Part shown: piece after piece, positions 25,723 to 36,100 of the stretch | Layout: every line of letters begins with the position of its first letter | How positions within the stretch are numbered: position 1 is the first letter of the stretch | Position numbers and translations under genes: made by a program | NCBI RefSeq assembly: GCF_029626035.1 | Contig: NZ_JARUBE010000003.1 | Coordinates: 1,178,001 to 1,242,000, forward strand | Source: Micromonospora sp. WMMD980 | GTDB lineage: Bacteria > Actinomycetota > Actinomycetes > Mycobacteriales > Micromonosporaceae | DNA: 64,000 bases | Direction of reading: 5' to 3' | Notes under the pieces: model-generated | Databases searched by the model: none | What the model was told of the DNA's origin: nothing | The model's input: only the letters and a program-made list of their open reading frames with translations

Positions 25723-26504
25723 CCGGGTTCCACGTCGACGCCGGGGTGCAGGCGGCGTACGCCGATGGCGACCTCGCGGACGTGGACGCGTGGTCGGTGG
25801 AGGCGCATCTCGACCGCTGCGCGGCCTGCCGGACGAGCATCGCATCGGACGCGTCCACGACTCTGGTGGTGGAGGCGGTTGCGGTGGCGTTGGGCGGCCG
25901 GTTGCCAACGCAGGGGCGGTTGCGGCCGGCGACCCGGTGGCGGCGGCTCAGGGTGTTGGTGGGTGCGGGACCCGCGGCGCGGGCGGCGTGGTTGCTGGCG
26001 GTGGCCGTCACCGGGGTCCTCACCGCAGGGTTGGCGGTCAGCCCGACGGTGGTCCCGCCGTGGCTACTTCTGCTGATCGCACCCGCGCTTCCCGTTGTCG
26101 GTACGGCCCTGTCGTACGGGCCGCGCACTGATCCGCTGCACGAGCTGATCGCAGGGGCACCACAGGGTGGGCTGCGGATCGTGCTGTGGCGCACGCTGGC
26201 GGTCCTCGCGGTCACCGCGCCCGTCGCGGTCCTGGCCGGCGCGGTGACGGGCATCGGTACGCCGGGGCTGTGGCTGCTTCCCTGTATCGCGTTGACGGTC
26301 CTGACGCTGGCGCTCGGCTCGCTGGTCGAGCCCGCGCACGCCGCGCTCCTGGTGTCGGGGGTGTGGGCGGTGGTGGTGCTGGCGCCGCCGGTCGGCCGTG
26401 CGGCGGTCCTGGTGTCGGGCGTCCCGGGGTGGCTGGGCGTCACCGCAGTCGCCGTAGTGGTGGTTTATGTGCGTCGGGAACGGGTGGGGAGGCAACCGGC
26501 ATGA
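25719..26504 (+). CDS. Anti-sigma-like membrane protein with zf-HC2 motif
   Basis: This 261-residue protein starts with a cytoplasmic zinc-finger anti-sigma segment (HLDRCAAC near residues 30-37, HxxxCxxC type) and continues with about five or six transmembrane helices. It overlaps the sigma gene by 4 bp and the ABC ATPase gene by 4 bp. It most likely holds the ECF sigma factor inactive at the membrane until a signal arrives. The extended membrane part is longer than in simple anti-sigma factors. Confidence 0.85.
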   Translation: MTGFHVDAGVQAAYADGDLADVDAWSVEAHLDRCAACRTSIASDASTTLVVEAVAVALGGRLPTQGRLRPATRWRRLRVLVGAGPAARAAWLLAVAVTGVLTAGLAVSPTVVPPWLLLLIAPALPVVGTALSYGPRTDPLHELIAGAPQGGLRIVLWRTLAVLAVTAPVAVLAGAVTGIGTPGLWLLPCIALTVLTLALGSLVEPAHAALLVSGVWAVVVLAPPVGRAAVLVSGVPGWLGVTAVAVVVVYVRRERVGRQPA

Positions 26505-27256
26505 CGACGGTGAGCGTCGACGGCCTGCGGGTCAGCTACGGCAAGCGAATCGTCTTCGACGACCTGGACCTCAATCTCCGTGTGGGGGTGCATGGGTTGC
26601 TCGGCCCGAACGGCGCCGGCAAGACCACCCTGATGCGGGTCCTGGCCACGGTGCTGCGCCCCGACCGGGGGGACATCCGGCTGCTGGGCCACCACATCGG
26701 TGATCCCTCGGCGTTGCGGCAGGCACGCCGCCAGTTGGGCTACCTGCCCCAGGCGTTCGGGTTCTACCCGCGCTTCACGGTGCGAGAGTTCGTCGAGTAC
26801 TTCGCCTGGCTGAGGGAGATGCCGGCGGCGCGGATTGCGCTGGCGGTGGACCGGGCGATCGAGCGGGTCGGCCTGCTGGAGCGCGCCGACGACCGGATGA
26901 AGCACCTCTCCGGCGGGATGCTGCGCCGTGCCGGAATCGCCCAAGCGATCGTGAACGACCCGCGGCTGCTGTTGTTGGACGAGCCGACCGCTGGTCTGGA
27001 CCCGGAGCAGCGGGTGCAGTTCCGGACGCTGCTGCGGGAGCTGGGCCTCGACACGGTCGTGCTGGTCAGCACTCATCTGGTGGAGGACGTCGTGGCGGCG
27101 TGCACCCGGGTTAACCTGGTCGACGGCGGGCGGCTGGTCTTCACCGGCCGGCCCGACGAGCTGATCGCCGCGGGTGAGGACGGCGACAGCGGTGACTCCC
27201 CGATCGAGCGCGGCTACTCGGCGGTGCTGCGTGGTGCGCGGACGGCATCGCGGTGA
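26501..27256 (+). CDS. ABC transporter ATP-binding protein
   Basis: This 251-residue ATPase carries Walker A (GPNGAGKTT), Q-loop (YLPQAFGFYP), signature (LSGGMLRR), Walker B (RLLLLDEPTAGLDP) and the H-loop (STHLVED). It resembles CcmA/drug-type exporters. ATG 26501 overlaps the previous stop. Its partner permease follows immediately but is truncated, so the transporter may no longer be functional. Confidence 0.93.
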   Translation: MTTVSVDGLRVSYGKRIVFDDLDLNLRVGVHGLLGPNGAGKTTLMRVLATVLRPDRGDIRLLGHHIGDPSALRQARRQLGYLPQAFGFYPRFTVREFVEYFAWLREMPAARIALAVDRAIERVGLLERADDRMKHLSGGMLRRAGIAQAIVNDPRLLLLDEPTAGLDPEQRVQFRTLLRELGLDTVVLVSTHLVEDVVAACTRVNLVDGGRLVFTGRPDELIAAGEDGDSGDSPIERGYSAVLRGARTASR

Positions 27257-28312
27257 GGCGCGCGCTGAGGGTGGAGCTGCGCCGGGGTACGGCACCCTTG
27301 GCTGCGGTGGCGATGTTCGGCGCCGGGGTGTGGATGCTGGCCGTGCACCCGGATGACTGGGCCGGCCGGTGGGCATGTCTCGCGAACTACCTGCGGGTGT
27401 CGATGCTGATCCTGTGCGCTCTCATGATCGCCGCCGGGGCGTGGCAGTCCGGTCGGGAACGGCGGCGCGATATCGACGAGCTGATCGCCTCGACCCCACG
27501 CCCGGGCTGGCAACCACTGGTGGTGGCCTGGCTCGCGGTGACCGTGGCTGGTGCTGCCGGACTGCTGGTCGCGTTCGCCGGGGCGGCGGTGTTGGTCTCC
27601 CGGGTTGCGACCTACACCGGTGGAGGCTGGTGGTGGACGCTGGCCGTCGGTGTCCTCGCCCTGGCCGCCGCCGCTGCGGTCGGCGTCCTCGTCGGCCGGC
27701 TTGTTCCGCTGCGGGTGGCCGCCCCGATCGCCGGCCTCGCCACCTACCTCGGCCTGGCCATCGTCGTCTACTGGGACGGCACGTCCGCCGCGTGGCTCTC
27801 GCCGGTCTACGGCGGCTGGGCGGTGTACTCACTCGTCCCCGGCCGGGTCACCGCGTTGCAGGCCGCCTGGCTGGTGGCCCTGACGGTCCTGCTGCTCGCC
27901 GCCGCCGCGCGGCAGCGGCGAGCAGCCCTGCTGGCCGGCGGACTCGCCGTCGCCGCCACCGTGCCGATCATCACCGGCCCGGGCACCCATCGCCTCCAGG
28001 CCGACCCGGCCGCCGTGACGTTGGTGTGCACGAGCAGCGGACCGCAGGTGTGCCTGTCCCGGATCAACGCCTTTCTGATCGACGACGTCACCGAGGTTGC
28101 GCAGCCGATCCTGGCCCGTCTCGACGGGATACCCGGAGCGCCCCGACGCGCCGTCGACCAGGCTGCCCAGCCGGCCGGCCAGCCCATCGACCGGGACGAC
28201 GGCACGGTCTGGCTCAACCTCGACTACCAGTCCACCGCGCTGGGCGGCCTGGCCAGCCGGAAGAACCTGCGGGCGGACTTCCGGCAGGTGACCCGCGCCA
28301 GATGTGACGACC
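27253..28312 (+). pseudogene. ABC transporter membrane protein, 3'-truncated
   Basis: The product starts at GTG 27253, overlapping the ATPase stop, and has about six transmembrane helices followed by a soluble segment (VCTSSGPQVCLSRINAFL, region near 28030-28080). At about residue 350 (near 28300-28312) the coding character ends and the frame runs on into antisense of another gene up to 28791. I read this as a junction that removed the original C terminus. A shortened protein with an alien tail might still be made. Confidence 0.65.
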
Positions 28313-29372
28313 CCTCCGGGACGCGCGGAGTCGACCGGCGGGTCTACCGGCAGTGTGGGGCTCGGACTGGGCGAGGGTGGCCCGGGGCTCGGGCTCAGCG
28401 TGGGGCTCGGCGTCGGCTTACGGCGGGTGTTGGTGTAGGTGCAGGTGACGATGTCGCCTTCGGCGAGGTCGATGGAGATCGCGCCGCTGCCCAGATCGGT
28501 GGTGAAGCTGCTGGCCGGCGTACCGCCGCCGGGGCGGGTGGTGTCGCAGTCCAGGCTGGCAAGCGACCAACCTGGGGGTGCGGTTTCGGTGGCGGTGTAG
28601 GGGCCGCCGAAGGCATCGCTGTCCGCCCGGACGAAGGTCTGCTCGGCGACGAAGGTGCCGTCGGTGGAAAGCTGGAACTGTCCGCTCGGGTTGTAGGTCA
28701 GGTTCGAGTCGTAGGTGAAGTCGACCGCGGCGTCGACGTTCTCGTCGAGTGCCTTCCGGATGACGATGTTGCCCAAGCCTGGCTCCGGTGAGACGTAGTA
28801 CGCGTAGCAGAAGACGTGGTGGCTGTCGTTTGGGAAGCTGATGAACTCCACGTTGTCGCCGTTGAGGTTGTCGACCGCGCAGCGCAGCGCACCGAAGCCG
28901 TACGCGCCTGCGCCGAACTCGCCGGCGAGTAGCGGGTCGTCAGGTGTTCCGCCCTGCACCCACAGGTCGTTGTTCATCGCGAGAGCCACCTGCTCTGGGG
29001 TGAGCGTGACGGTGACCGCGCCAGCGACGGTGCCGCCGGTGGGATCACCGGCTGGGTCGAGCCAGGGCACGGAGGCCACCGTGGGGCCAGCGGTGCCGTT
29101 GACGCCGGTGACGGTTGATAGCGGCCCGTTCTTCGTGTAGCCGCTGCCGAAGGTGAACTCCCAGCCGAGCAGGGGCCGGCAAGCTGGGTCGTTGGGTTCC
29201 TCGATTGCCGGGCTCACGGGCTCGCCCGCCGGGTAGACCGAGTTCTTGCCCAAGTCCTGCAGGCTCTCCTGGATGTCGTTACGGGCGCGGTTGGCCATGA
29301 TCTGTGAATACGAGTCACAGACACGTGCCGCCAACGTCACCGTGTAGGTCCGGCCCGGCTGGGCCGCCACCG
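28313..29372 (-). pseudogene. Fragment of a surface protein with SpaA-like domain, both ends lost
   Basis: The minus strand encodes a surface-type protein: TYTVTLAARVCDSYSQIMAN, a long beta-rich region, then a prealbumin-like fold (GPYTATETAPPGWSLASLDC, then DIVTCTYTNTR) and a Pro/Ser-rich stalk (PTPSPTLSPSPGPPSPSPSP). The signal peptide and start are missing because the sequence runs into the IS701-like remnant at about 29372, and the cell-wall or membrane anchor is missing at the other end, where it meets the permease gene. The open frame extends beyond both junctions only by chance. Confidence 0.65.
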
Positions 29373-29373
29373 C

Positions 29374-30330
29374 ATGCGGCGTCCACATCCGGAGACGAGT
29401 TGGCAGTTGGCCGAGCGGGCCGGGCATGCCCGGCCGGATGCGATGCAGCGGGTGTTGTACCGGGCGGTGTGGGACGCCGACGCCGTCCGTGACGACCTGC
29501 GGCAGCTGATCGTCGACCGGTTCGGCGTCCCGGAGGCGGTCCTGGCCGTCGACGAGACCGGCGACCTGAAGAAGGGCACCCACACCGTGGGGGTGCAGCG
29601 CCAGTACACCGGCACGGCCGGGCGGATCGAGAACAGTCAGGTCGGGGTGTTCCTGGGCTACGCCGGCGCGGATGGGCACACGCTGATCGACCGGCGGGTG
29701 TATCTGCCGGCGTCGTGGACCGACGACCGCGACCGGTGTGCTGCTGCCGGGGTGCCCGAGGACGTCGAGTTCGCCACCAAGCCGGAGTTGGCCGCCGACA
29801 TGATCACCGAGGCCCTGAGCGCCGGGGTGCCAGCGGCGTGGGTGGCCGCGGACGAGGCTTACGGCAACAGCGCCGCCTTCCGCGCTGGCCTGCGCGAACA
29901 CCAGCTGGGCTACGTCTTGGCGGTGTCCCGCAGCCACCTGGTGCCGCCCGATGGTGGCAAGACCCGCATCCGCGCCGACCAGATCGCCGCTGACCTGCCC
30001 GCCTCCGCATGGCAGCGCCGCTCAGCCGGCGCCGGATCCAAGGGGCCGCGTTTCTACGACGGGGCCTGGCTCGATGACGTGTGCACCGACGCCGACCCGA
30101 CGACGGCGGCCGGCACAGCCTCCTGATCCGCCGCAATATCACCACCGGTGAGCTGGCCTTCTACCGCTGCTGGACCCCGCAACAGGCCACCCTCGCCCAG
30201 CTCGTGCGGGTCGCCGGGATCCGCTGGAGCATCGAGGAGAGCTTCCAGGCCGCGGCACTGCTGACCGGGCAGCAGGCCCTGGGTGCCCGCTTCGGTGGCA
30301 CCCTCGGTCGATGGATCGCCGCCACCGCGG
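29374..30330 (+). mobile_element. IS701-family transposase remnant
   Basis: The plus strand encodes transposase (WQLAERAGHARPDAMQRVLYRAVWDADAVRDDLR, then VLAVDETGDLKKGTHTVGVQRQYTGTAG, then WVAADEAYGN), matching the IS701 DDE core. About 55 N-terminal residues are missing, a frameshift occurs near 30080-30126, and after RWSIEESFQAA the sequence changes into an unrelated protein end. No terminal repeats were found. The element is dead and sits between two gene fragments. Confidence 0.75.
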
Positions 30331-30506
30331 CCCGCCTCGACATGCACCGGCGTGGGCCTCGCCGCATCGGCTACGACCTCGTCGAGCGCGTCGCGTCCGC
30401 CGTTCACCTGACGGTCCGCCGAGATCTGCTGCCCGAGCCGGCGCTCGAGAGCTGGCTCAACGATCACCTCGTCGGCCGCATCCCGGGAGCCTCCGATGGC
30501 CAGTGA
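30331..30506 (+). pseudogene. C-terminal fragment of an unknown gene upstream of the PRC-barrel gene
   Basis: The frame ending at 30506 reads IGYDLVERVASAVHLTVRRD, then LLPEPALESWLNDHLVGRIP and a stop. It has coding character but is fused to the transposase remnant and lacks its own start. It overlaps the PRC-barrel ATG at 30496, so it was probably the preceding gene of that operon. The family is not recognised. Confidence 0.4.
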
Positions 30507-30786
30507 CCAAGCCACGCTCCGAGCCAGCGACCTTCTCGGCCGCAACATCATCGACGGTTCCGGCCGCCCACGTGGACACATAGTTGGCATCGTCGCGGAC
30601 GGCCATGAGCGCGGCCACCTGGAGGTCACAGCGGTGCTGGCCACGGCCGGTCCGTGGGGACGGCTGCTCGGTTACGAACGGGATGAGGTTCGCGGGCCCT
30701 GGATCATCGAGGTCGTCGCCCGACGCGTCCTGCGACGCCACGTGAAACGCGTTCCATGGCCGCAGGTGCGGTTCGCGGAAGACTGA
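30496..30786 (+). CDS. PRC-barrel-like small protein
   Basis: This 96-residue protein (ASDLLGRNIIDGSGRPRGHI, then VTAVLATAGPWGRLLGYERDE) resembles a single PRC-barrel domain, a small beta-barrel found in stress and RNA-processing proteins. The start is ATG 30496. It appears complete although its upstream neighbour is broken. Its function is unknown. Confidence 0.7.
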   Translation: MASDQATLRASDLLGRNIIDGSGRPRGHIVGIVADGHERGHLEVTAVLATAGPWGRLLGYERDEVRGPWIIEVVARRVLRRHVKRVPWPQVRFAED

Positions 30787-31026
30787 TCGGATGCGCCCGA
30801 ACCTGAGCCAAGGGCCACAGCACAGTGCAGTCGGCGCAGAGCACGGTCATTCGCACACGAAATCGGTGCTGACGCCGTCGAGAGTGCCGCCCTGCTGGTC
30901 CGAGGGCGTGGAGCGCCTCAAGTTCCCTTGGCTCGGTTCCACTGCCGCGGGTCGCCGCCGGCTCGCAGCCACCGCGCACAAGCGATCGTGACGCAGGCGG
31001 CCGCGAGCCGGGCGACGAGTCGCGCA

Positions 31027-31659
31027 TCATCGGTGCTGAGCGCTGTCCCTGACGTCGTGAGCGGCAGCCTGGACGTCGTCCTTGACCGCCTGGGCGGCCT
31101 CCTGCGCGGTGGACCGCACCGACTCGGCGGCGTGCTGCGCCGGCTCGCGCAGTTCCTCCTTGAGTTCCCCGGCGACCTCGCCGAGCTTCTCCTTGACCAC
31201 GCCGCCGTGCTCGGTCGCCTTCTCCTTGACCTGCGCGGCGAGCTGCTGCTCCCGCCGGGTGGCCGGGATGAGCGAGGAGACCAGCATGCCCACCCCGAAG
31301 GCGATCACGCCGGCGGCGATCGGGTTGCCCTCGGACTTCTGCCGCACCACGTGGGGCGCGCGGTGCGCGGCGTCGCTCACCGTGGAGGCGGCGGAGTGGG
31401 CCTTGTCGCCCACCGTGGAGGCGGCCGAGGAGGAGTGGTCGGACACCGAGTGGGCGGCGTGGCCGGTGCTGTGGCCGAGGTCGGAAGCGGTTCCCATCAC
31501 CTTGTCCTTCACGTTGGTCAGCGCGCTGCGCACGCGCTGCTTGCGGTCGTCGACGATGCGGCCCGGGCTGACCTTGTACGCCAGGGCGTCCACGTCCGAG
31601 CTGAGGTTGTTGCGGGTGGCTTCGATCTCCCGGCGGATCTGGTCGGGATCGGTGCTCAT
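31027..31659 (-). CDS. DUF3618-family membrane-associated protein
   Basis: This 210-residue protein has the DUF3618 opening (DPDQIRREIEATRNNLSSDVDALAYKVSPGR), an Ala/Ser/His-rich middle, one transmembrane segment (AAGVIAFGVGMLVSSLIPATRRE) and a long coiled C-terminal tail. The start is ATG 31659, overlapping the stop of the previous gene by 4 bp (ATGA). It ends an operon of three envelope proteins often seen together in actinomycetes. Confidence 0.85.
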   Translation of the reverse strand: MSTDPDQIRREIEATRNNLSSDVDALAYKVSPGRIVDDRKQRVRSALTNVKDKVMGTASDLGHSTGHAAHSVSDHSSSAASTVGDKAHSAASTVSDAAHRAPHVVRQKSEGNPIAAGVIAFGVGMLVSSLIPATRREQQLAAQVKEKATEHGGVVKEKLGEVAGELKEELREPAQHAAESVRSTAQEAAQAVKDDVQAAAHDVRDSAQHR

Positions 31660-32096
31660 CGGGTGACTCCCTCCGGGTTCGGCTTGAGCGCGTCCGGGAT
31701 GCGCTGGACGCTGTCGTTGGTCTGCTTCAGGCCGCGGATCTGCTCGGCGTTCTTCTTCGCCTTCGAGTAGAGGACGGCCGCGACGACGGCCCACACGACG
31801 GCCACGATCAGGGCGGCCAGCCCGGAGTCCATGACGTTGTCGAGGAACTGCCACACCGCGACGGAGACGAACAGCGCCACCATGTAGCCGCCGAAGCCGG
31901 CGCCGCCGTAGAGGCCGGCGGCCTTGCCCGCCTTCTTGCCCTCCTGGCGGATCTCGGCCTTGGCCAGCTCGACCTCCTGACGCATCAGCGTGGAGAGGTC
32001 GCCGGTCACCTGGCTCATCAGCTCACCGATCGAGCTGCCCCGCACCTCGTCGGCGCTGTGGTGGCGCCCGCCGGGATCCTGGATCGACGCGCTCAT
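31656..32096 (-). CDS. Phage holin family protein (superfamily III / DUF1469)
   Basis: The 146-residue product has SSIGELMSQVTGDLSTLMRQEVELAKAEIR followed by two transmembrane segments, typical of actinobacterial proteins annotated as holin-like. No lysis role should be assumed. The start ATG 32096 overlaps the previous stop (ATGA). Confidence 0.87.
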   Translation of the reverse strand: MSASIQDPGGRHHSADEVRGSSIGELMSQVTGDLSTLMRQEVELAKAEIRQEGKKAGKAAGLYGGAGFGGYMVALFVSVAVWQFLDNVMDSGLAALIVAVVWAVVAAVLYSKAKKNAEQIRGLKQTNDSVQRIPDALKPNPEGVTR

Positions 32097-32728
32097 GAGG
32101 TCGGCCCGCTCGGTACGACATTTCCGCCCGCGACAGGGCTCGGCGGGGTCTGCACGGGCATCACCGGAGTCCTCGGTAGGACCGCGGTGCGGTCCTGGTC
32201 GTACGCCGGCCGCACGCCACCGTCGTCGTTGCCCACGGCGGCGATGTTCCGGGTGAGCCGGCCCGCGACCACGCCGAGCAGCGCGGCGCCGACCAGGAAC
32301 GTGCCGGGGTTGCGGCGGGCGTAGCTCTTCACCTCGTGGAGCAGGTCGCCCGGCTCGCGCTGCTCCAGCCAGCCGGCGACGCCGTGCACCCGCTCGGCCG
32401 CCTGATGGGCCAGTTCGGTGACCGGGCCGGAGCCGCTGCCCTGCTGCGCCATCGAGCGCATCTCGTCGGCCAGCGACCGCAGGCCGCTGGCGGCGCGCTG
32501 CTGCTGCTGACCGGCCTGGCTGGTGACCTGGTGACGGGCCTCGCCGTAGAGGTCGCGGGCCTGCCGCTTGGCCTCGCCCACCACCTCCCGGCCCTGCTGC
32601 TTGGCGGTCTGGGCGACCGCGCCACCGGCGCCTGCGGCGTCGGAGCCGACCTGCCGGGCCTGGTCGCGCACGCCGCCGCCGTTCGTCGACTCGTACGTGG
32701 CGGACGTGGGGGAAAGATCGTGAGTCAT
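32093..32728 (-). CDS. Hypothetical membrane protein, first gene of the DUF3618 operon
   Basis: This 211-residue protein is rich in Ala, Gln and Gly with a helical stretch (RQARDLYGEARHQVTSQAGQ) and one transmembrane segment (TFLVGAALLGVVAGRLTRN). It resembles the unnamed partner often found before DUF1469/DUF3618 genes. Function is unknown; it may help organise the envelope. Confidence 0.8.
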   Translation of the reverse strand: MTHDLSPTSATYESTNGGGVRDQARQVGSDAAGAGGAVAQTAKQQGREVVGEAKRQARDLYGEARHQVTSQAGQQQQRAASGLRSLADEMRSMAQQGSGSGPVTELAHQAAERVHGVAGWLEQREPGDLLHEVKSYARRNPGTFLVGAALLGVVAGRLTRNIAAVGNDDGGVRPAYDQDRTAVLPRTPVMPVQTPPSPVAGGNVVPSGPTS

Positions 32729-32872
32729 GGTGTCCCTTCCGCTCGTGCGTTCCTCGCGGTTGTCTTCGGGGGGTCACGCGAATTGCTTTCCGCGTGACAA
32801 CCGTCCTACCCGCGAACTGCGGAAACCATGCTCATCAATGGCGGAACCTCGCAGCCGTTCTCCTCGTTGGCA

Positions 32873-34221
32873 TTGACGAGTCAGGGCCCCGGCAAAGTCG
32901 TCAGGTGATGCCGAGCAGTGCCAGCGGGCGGATGCTGTCGCGGGCGTGATGCCGGTTGGCGGCGGCGATGTTGGTGACGCCAGCGGTGCGGAGTGCGCCG
33001 ATCGCGGCGTTGCGTAGAGCGGCCATGACCTCGGGTCCGGTGCCGGTGCGGATCTGGCTGCGGTCCTCGTCGTAGGTGACGTCGCGGACCCAGTGGACCT
33101 TGTTCTCGATCGACCAGTGCTCGCGGGTCCACGCTGCCAGTTGTGCTGGTTTTGCCTGGTGGACGCGGAGGTCGGTGATGGCGTAGACGGTCTCGGTGGT
33201 GAAGCGTTTCGGCTGGTCGAGGCGGCGTCTGCGGCGGCGGATCTGGATGGCTTGGGCGGCGTGCGGGAAGTCGATGCCGGTGGAGATCGTCAGGATCTTG
33301 CAGCTGCGGATCTCGCGGCGGCCGTGTCCGCGGTCGGTGTCGCGGGTGGCGTCGGGGACTGCCCGCCAGGGCAGTGCGGTGAGCTGGGCGTGCAGGTGGG
33401 GTTGGTTGCCTTTGACGGTCAGGATCCAGTGCGCGCCGCGCTCGGCGAGGTAGTCGACATGCTCGCGTTGGCAGTGCAGGGCGTCGGCGGTGATCACCGT
33501 GTCGCGCAGGTCGCTGATCTGGTCGAGCAGCGGCGCGAACCGGGTGATCTCGTTGGTCTTGCCGTCGACGTCGATGCTGGCCAGGACCACACCGGTGGCC
33601 TGGTCGCAGGCGGTCATCACGTGCCGGGCAGGGGTGTCGGTGGTGCGGGAGCCGCGCAGGGTCTTGCCGTCGACGGCGATCGCCCGGCCGGCCGTTGAGG
33701 TGGTGGCGGTGGCCCGGCCGGCGAGCCAGACACTGATCGCCGCGGTCAGTAGCTGCGGGTCCATGGCCTGTAACAGCCGGCGGATCATCGCCTCCGACGG
33801 GCGCCGGTCGGCAGGCATGCCCAGGGCGAGAGCCGTCGTGGCCGGCACGTCGGCGACCCATTCGGCGATCGCGGCGTACGAGCGGTAGCCGGCGACCACA
33901 GCACACACGGCTGCGGTGACCACGACCGTCAGCCGATGCCGGACACCTCGCCGGGCCCGTGGATCAGGCAGACCAGCGAGCGCTTCGGGCAGCCCACCAG
34001 CGGTTTCGGCAACGGTCAGAGCCGGTGCGCAGGACAGGGACGAGATCAGCGATGATGGCAGCGCGGGCATGACTCACTTCGGGCGATCAGCATGGCGTAG
34101 AGAACCTTGATGATCTTCTGAGCCGGTCATGCCCGCCTTGCTGCCACCACCAACGGCGCTTCTACCCCAAGCCTCACAAGTCGGACACCGTTACGACTTT
34201 GCCGGGGCCCTGATTGACGAG
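32873..34221 (-). mobile_element. Complete ISAs1-family insertion sequence with target duplication
   Basis: The element spans 32881-34213 (1333 bp). Its ends are perfect 21-bp inverted repeats: 32881-32901, beginning TCAGGGCCCCGGCAAAG, and 34193-34213. An exact 8-bp direct repeat, TTGACGAG, flanks it at 32873-32880 and 34214-34221, so it inserted as a unit. The transposase gene fills it. The intact state suggests recent insertion. Confidence 0.93.
32901..34070 (-). CDS. ISAs1-family transposase
   Basis: The 389-residue DDE transposase contains [20 protein letters not shown] and [24 protein letters not shown], both typical of the ISAs1 (H-repeat) family, and [13 protein letters not shown] with the second catalytic Asp. 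It appears full length, with the stop inside the left terminal repeat. It is likely active. Confidence 0.93.
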   Translation of the reverse strand: MPALPSSLISSLSCAPALTVAETAGGLPEALAGLPDPRARRGVRHRLTVVVTAAVCAVVAGYRSYAAIAEWVADVPATTALALGMPADRRPSEAMIRRLLQAMDPQLLTAAISVWLAGRATATTSTAGRAIAVDGKTLRGSRTTDTPARHVMTACDQATGVVLASIDVDGKTNEITRFAPLLDQISDLRDTVITADALHCQREHVDYLAERGAHWILTVKGNQPHLHAQLTALPWRAVPDATRDTDRGHGRREIRSCKILTISTGIDFPHAAQAIQIRRRRRRLDQPKRFTTETVYAITDLRVHQAKPAQLAAWTREHWSIENKVHWVRDVTYDEDRSQIRTGTGPEVMAALRNAAIGALRTAGVTNIAAANRHHARDSIRPLALLGIT

Positions 34222-34647
34222 TGCCGCCGCTTCGCAGCGGCCAGCGAGGGGGCTCAGCGCCACCACGACGAGAGGTTGTCCGGCAGCTCCAGCCGTCCCC
34301 GTGAGTCGCTACCCCCACTCCAGCCATACGGCGCTCTCGAGCTGAAGACCTGCGCGCAACGCGATAAAGGCGGCAGTCGGACAGGCGGCGGTTCGTCCGG
34401 CGGGTCCGCTTGTCGGCCGTCACCCGAGACGAGCGATCATGTCGGCCCCGCTGTCTGATGGCCCCTGGTTCATGTCTACTCCCCGCTCATTGGCCGTGCC
34501 ACTGGGGCCAGAAGTTCGCCAGCTATCAGCCATCGACCGTCGTGGCCTGCGGCGTTTCCGTCACTGACCGAGGGGTAGGGATGAGGCCGTCAGGACGCTC
34601 TGGCCCACCGCCGCCGCGCAGGGCAGACCACAACAGGAGGGCGAGCC
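34222..34647. other. Gene-free stretch
   Basis: No supported gene. A small hairpin CCGCT-TCGC-AGCGG (34227-34240) lies next to the IS target site. The region should hold the promoter of the AI-2E gene at 34648. Confidence 0.4.
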
Positions 34648-36000
34648 ATGCGTTGGACGTCGCAGGTGCGGGACCAGGCACGCGCGCGACTGGAAGCTGC
34701 CCGGCAGGCCGAGCCTCCACCCTTCGACGAGTCCGGCCTGGGCACCCGAATCGGCCAGGTGCTCGTCGTCGATCCGGATGAGCCGGACGGTGCTCACGCC
34801 CTGGGTGTGCCACGCGGGATCAGAGTGGCCGCCGCATGGGCCTGGCGGCTGATCCTGCTGGTTGCCGGCGCCTACGTACTCATCAAGACGGTCAGTGTGC
34901 TGCGAGTGGTCGTCATCCCAGTCATCGTGGCGCTGCTGCTGGCAGCGCTCCTGAAGCCCGCCGCAGCGCTGTTGCGCCGGCGCGGTATCGGAGCCGCACC
35001 TGCCGCCGCACTGGTCCTGGTCGCGGGACTGGTTGCGGTGTTCGGCACGCTGGCGATGATCGTGCGGACCTTCATCGACCAGTACGACGAACTCGCCGAC
35101 CAGGTCCGCGGCGGCCTCGACGAGGTGCAGGCGTGGCTCGCCCGCGGCCCGCTGCATCTCAACGACCAACAACTCAGTAGCTTGGTCGACCGGGCCCAGG
35201 CGCAGGTCACCCAGAACCAGGGCGCACTGACCTCCGGAGCACTGAGCACCGCGACCACCCTCGGCGAGCTGCTGACCGGGTTCTTCCTCGTACTGTTCAC
35301 CTTGTTCTTCTTCTTGCGTGACGGCGATCGGATCTGGCGCTTCCTGTGCCGTCTGCTGCCACACGACGCTCGGGTATCCATCGCCCGTGCCGGCCACTAC
35401 TCGTGGCACACGCTGATCTCCTATGTCCGCGCGACCGTGCTCGTCGCCTTCGTCGACGCGCTCGGCATCGGCATCGGTCTGCTCGTGCTGGACGTGCCGC
35501 TTGCCCTTCCGCTTGCCGCGCTGGTCTTCCTCGGCGCCTTCATTCCCGTCGTCGGTGCGACAGTCTCTGGCGCCGTCGCCGTACTCGTGGCCCTGGTCGC
35601 CCAAGGTCCAGTGAGTGCGCTGATCATTCTGGGCGTCGTGATCGCCGTGCAACAACTCGAAGGTCACGTCCTTCAACCCTTGATCATGGGCCGTGCCGTG
35701 GCGCTGCATCCCTTGGCGGTCATCCTCGCCATTGCCGCTGGCATCGTCGTCGCGGGTATCGTCGGCGGTCTTGTCGCGGTGCCGCTGCTCGCGGTCGTCA
35801 ACACCGCCACGCGTTACCTGGGTGCGCATCCCGACGGTCAGCCCACCGTCGACCGCACACCGCCGGGCACTCGTCCCACCGACAACGATCAAGCAGACGC
35901 CGAAGAAAGCGCGGACGACCGGCGTGCGCGCACAGAGGAACCGGTGCCTGCCGTCGACAGCTCCGTCGACGAGCGGGCCACAGGCCCATCGCCAGCCTAG
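34648..36000 (+). CDS. AI-2E family transporter
   Basis: This 450-residue membrane protein starts at ATG 34648 after AGGAGG. It has about eight transmembrane helices and family motifs (VIVALLLAALLKPAAALLRRRG, LGAFIPVVGATVSG, QQLEGHVLQPLIMGRAV). Members transport autoinducer-2 or act as Na+/H+ antiporters; which applies is unknown. Its C-terminal 60 residues are hydrophilic. Confidence 0.9.
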   Translation: MRWTSQVRDQARARLEAARQAEPPPFDESGLGTRIGQVLVVDPDEPDGAHALGVPRGIRVAAAWAWRLILLVAGAYVLIKTVSVLRVVVIPVIVALLLAALLKPAAALLRRRGIGAAPAAALVLVAGLVAVFGTLAMIVRTFIDQYDELADQVRGGLDEVQAWLARGPLHLNDQQLSSLVDRAQAQVTQNQGALTSGALSTATTLGELLTGFFLVLFTLFFFLRDGDRIWRFLCRLLPHDARVSIARAGHYSWHTLISYVRATVLVAFVDALGIGIGLLVLDVPLALPLAALVFLGAFIPVVGATVSGAVAVLVALVAQGPVSALIILGVVIAVQQLEGHVLQPLIMGRAVALHPLAVILAIAAGIVVAGIVGGLVAVPLLAVVNTATRYLGAHPDGQPTVDRTPPGTRPTDNDQADAEESADDRRARTEEPVPAVDSSVDERATGPSPA

Positions 36001-36100
36001 GGTGGCACCAGACGACGGCCACATCCATCGCAGTGGCGGGAACGCCTCCGACCTGGCCGGTGGTGCGGGGGTCAACGGGTGACGGCGTGGGCGCAGGGAG

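Noticed and set aside
27829..29937. 702-residue minus-strand frame as one protein
   Set aside because: Only the middle third (about 28313-29372) looks like a protein; the ends are antisense to the permease and to the transposase.
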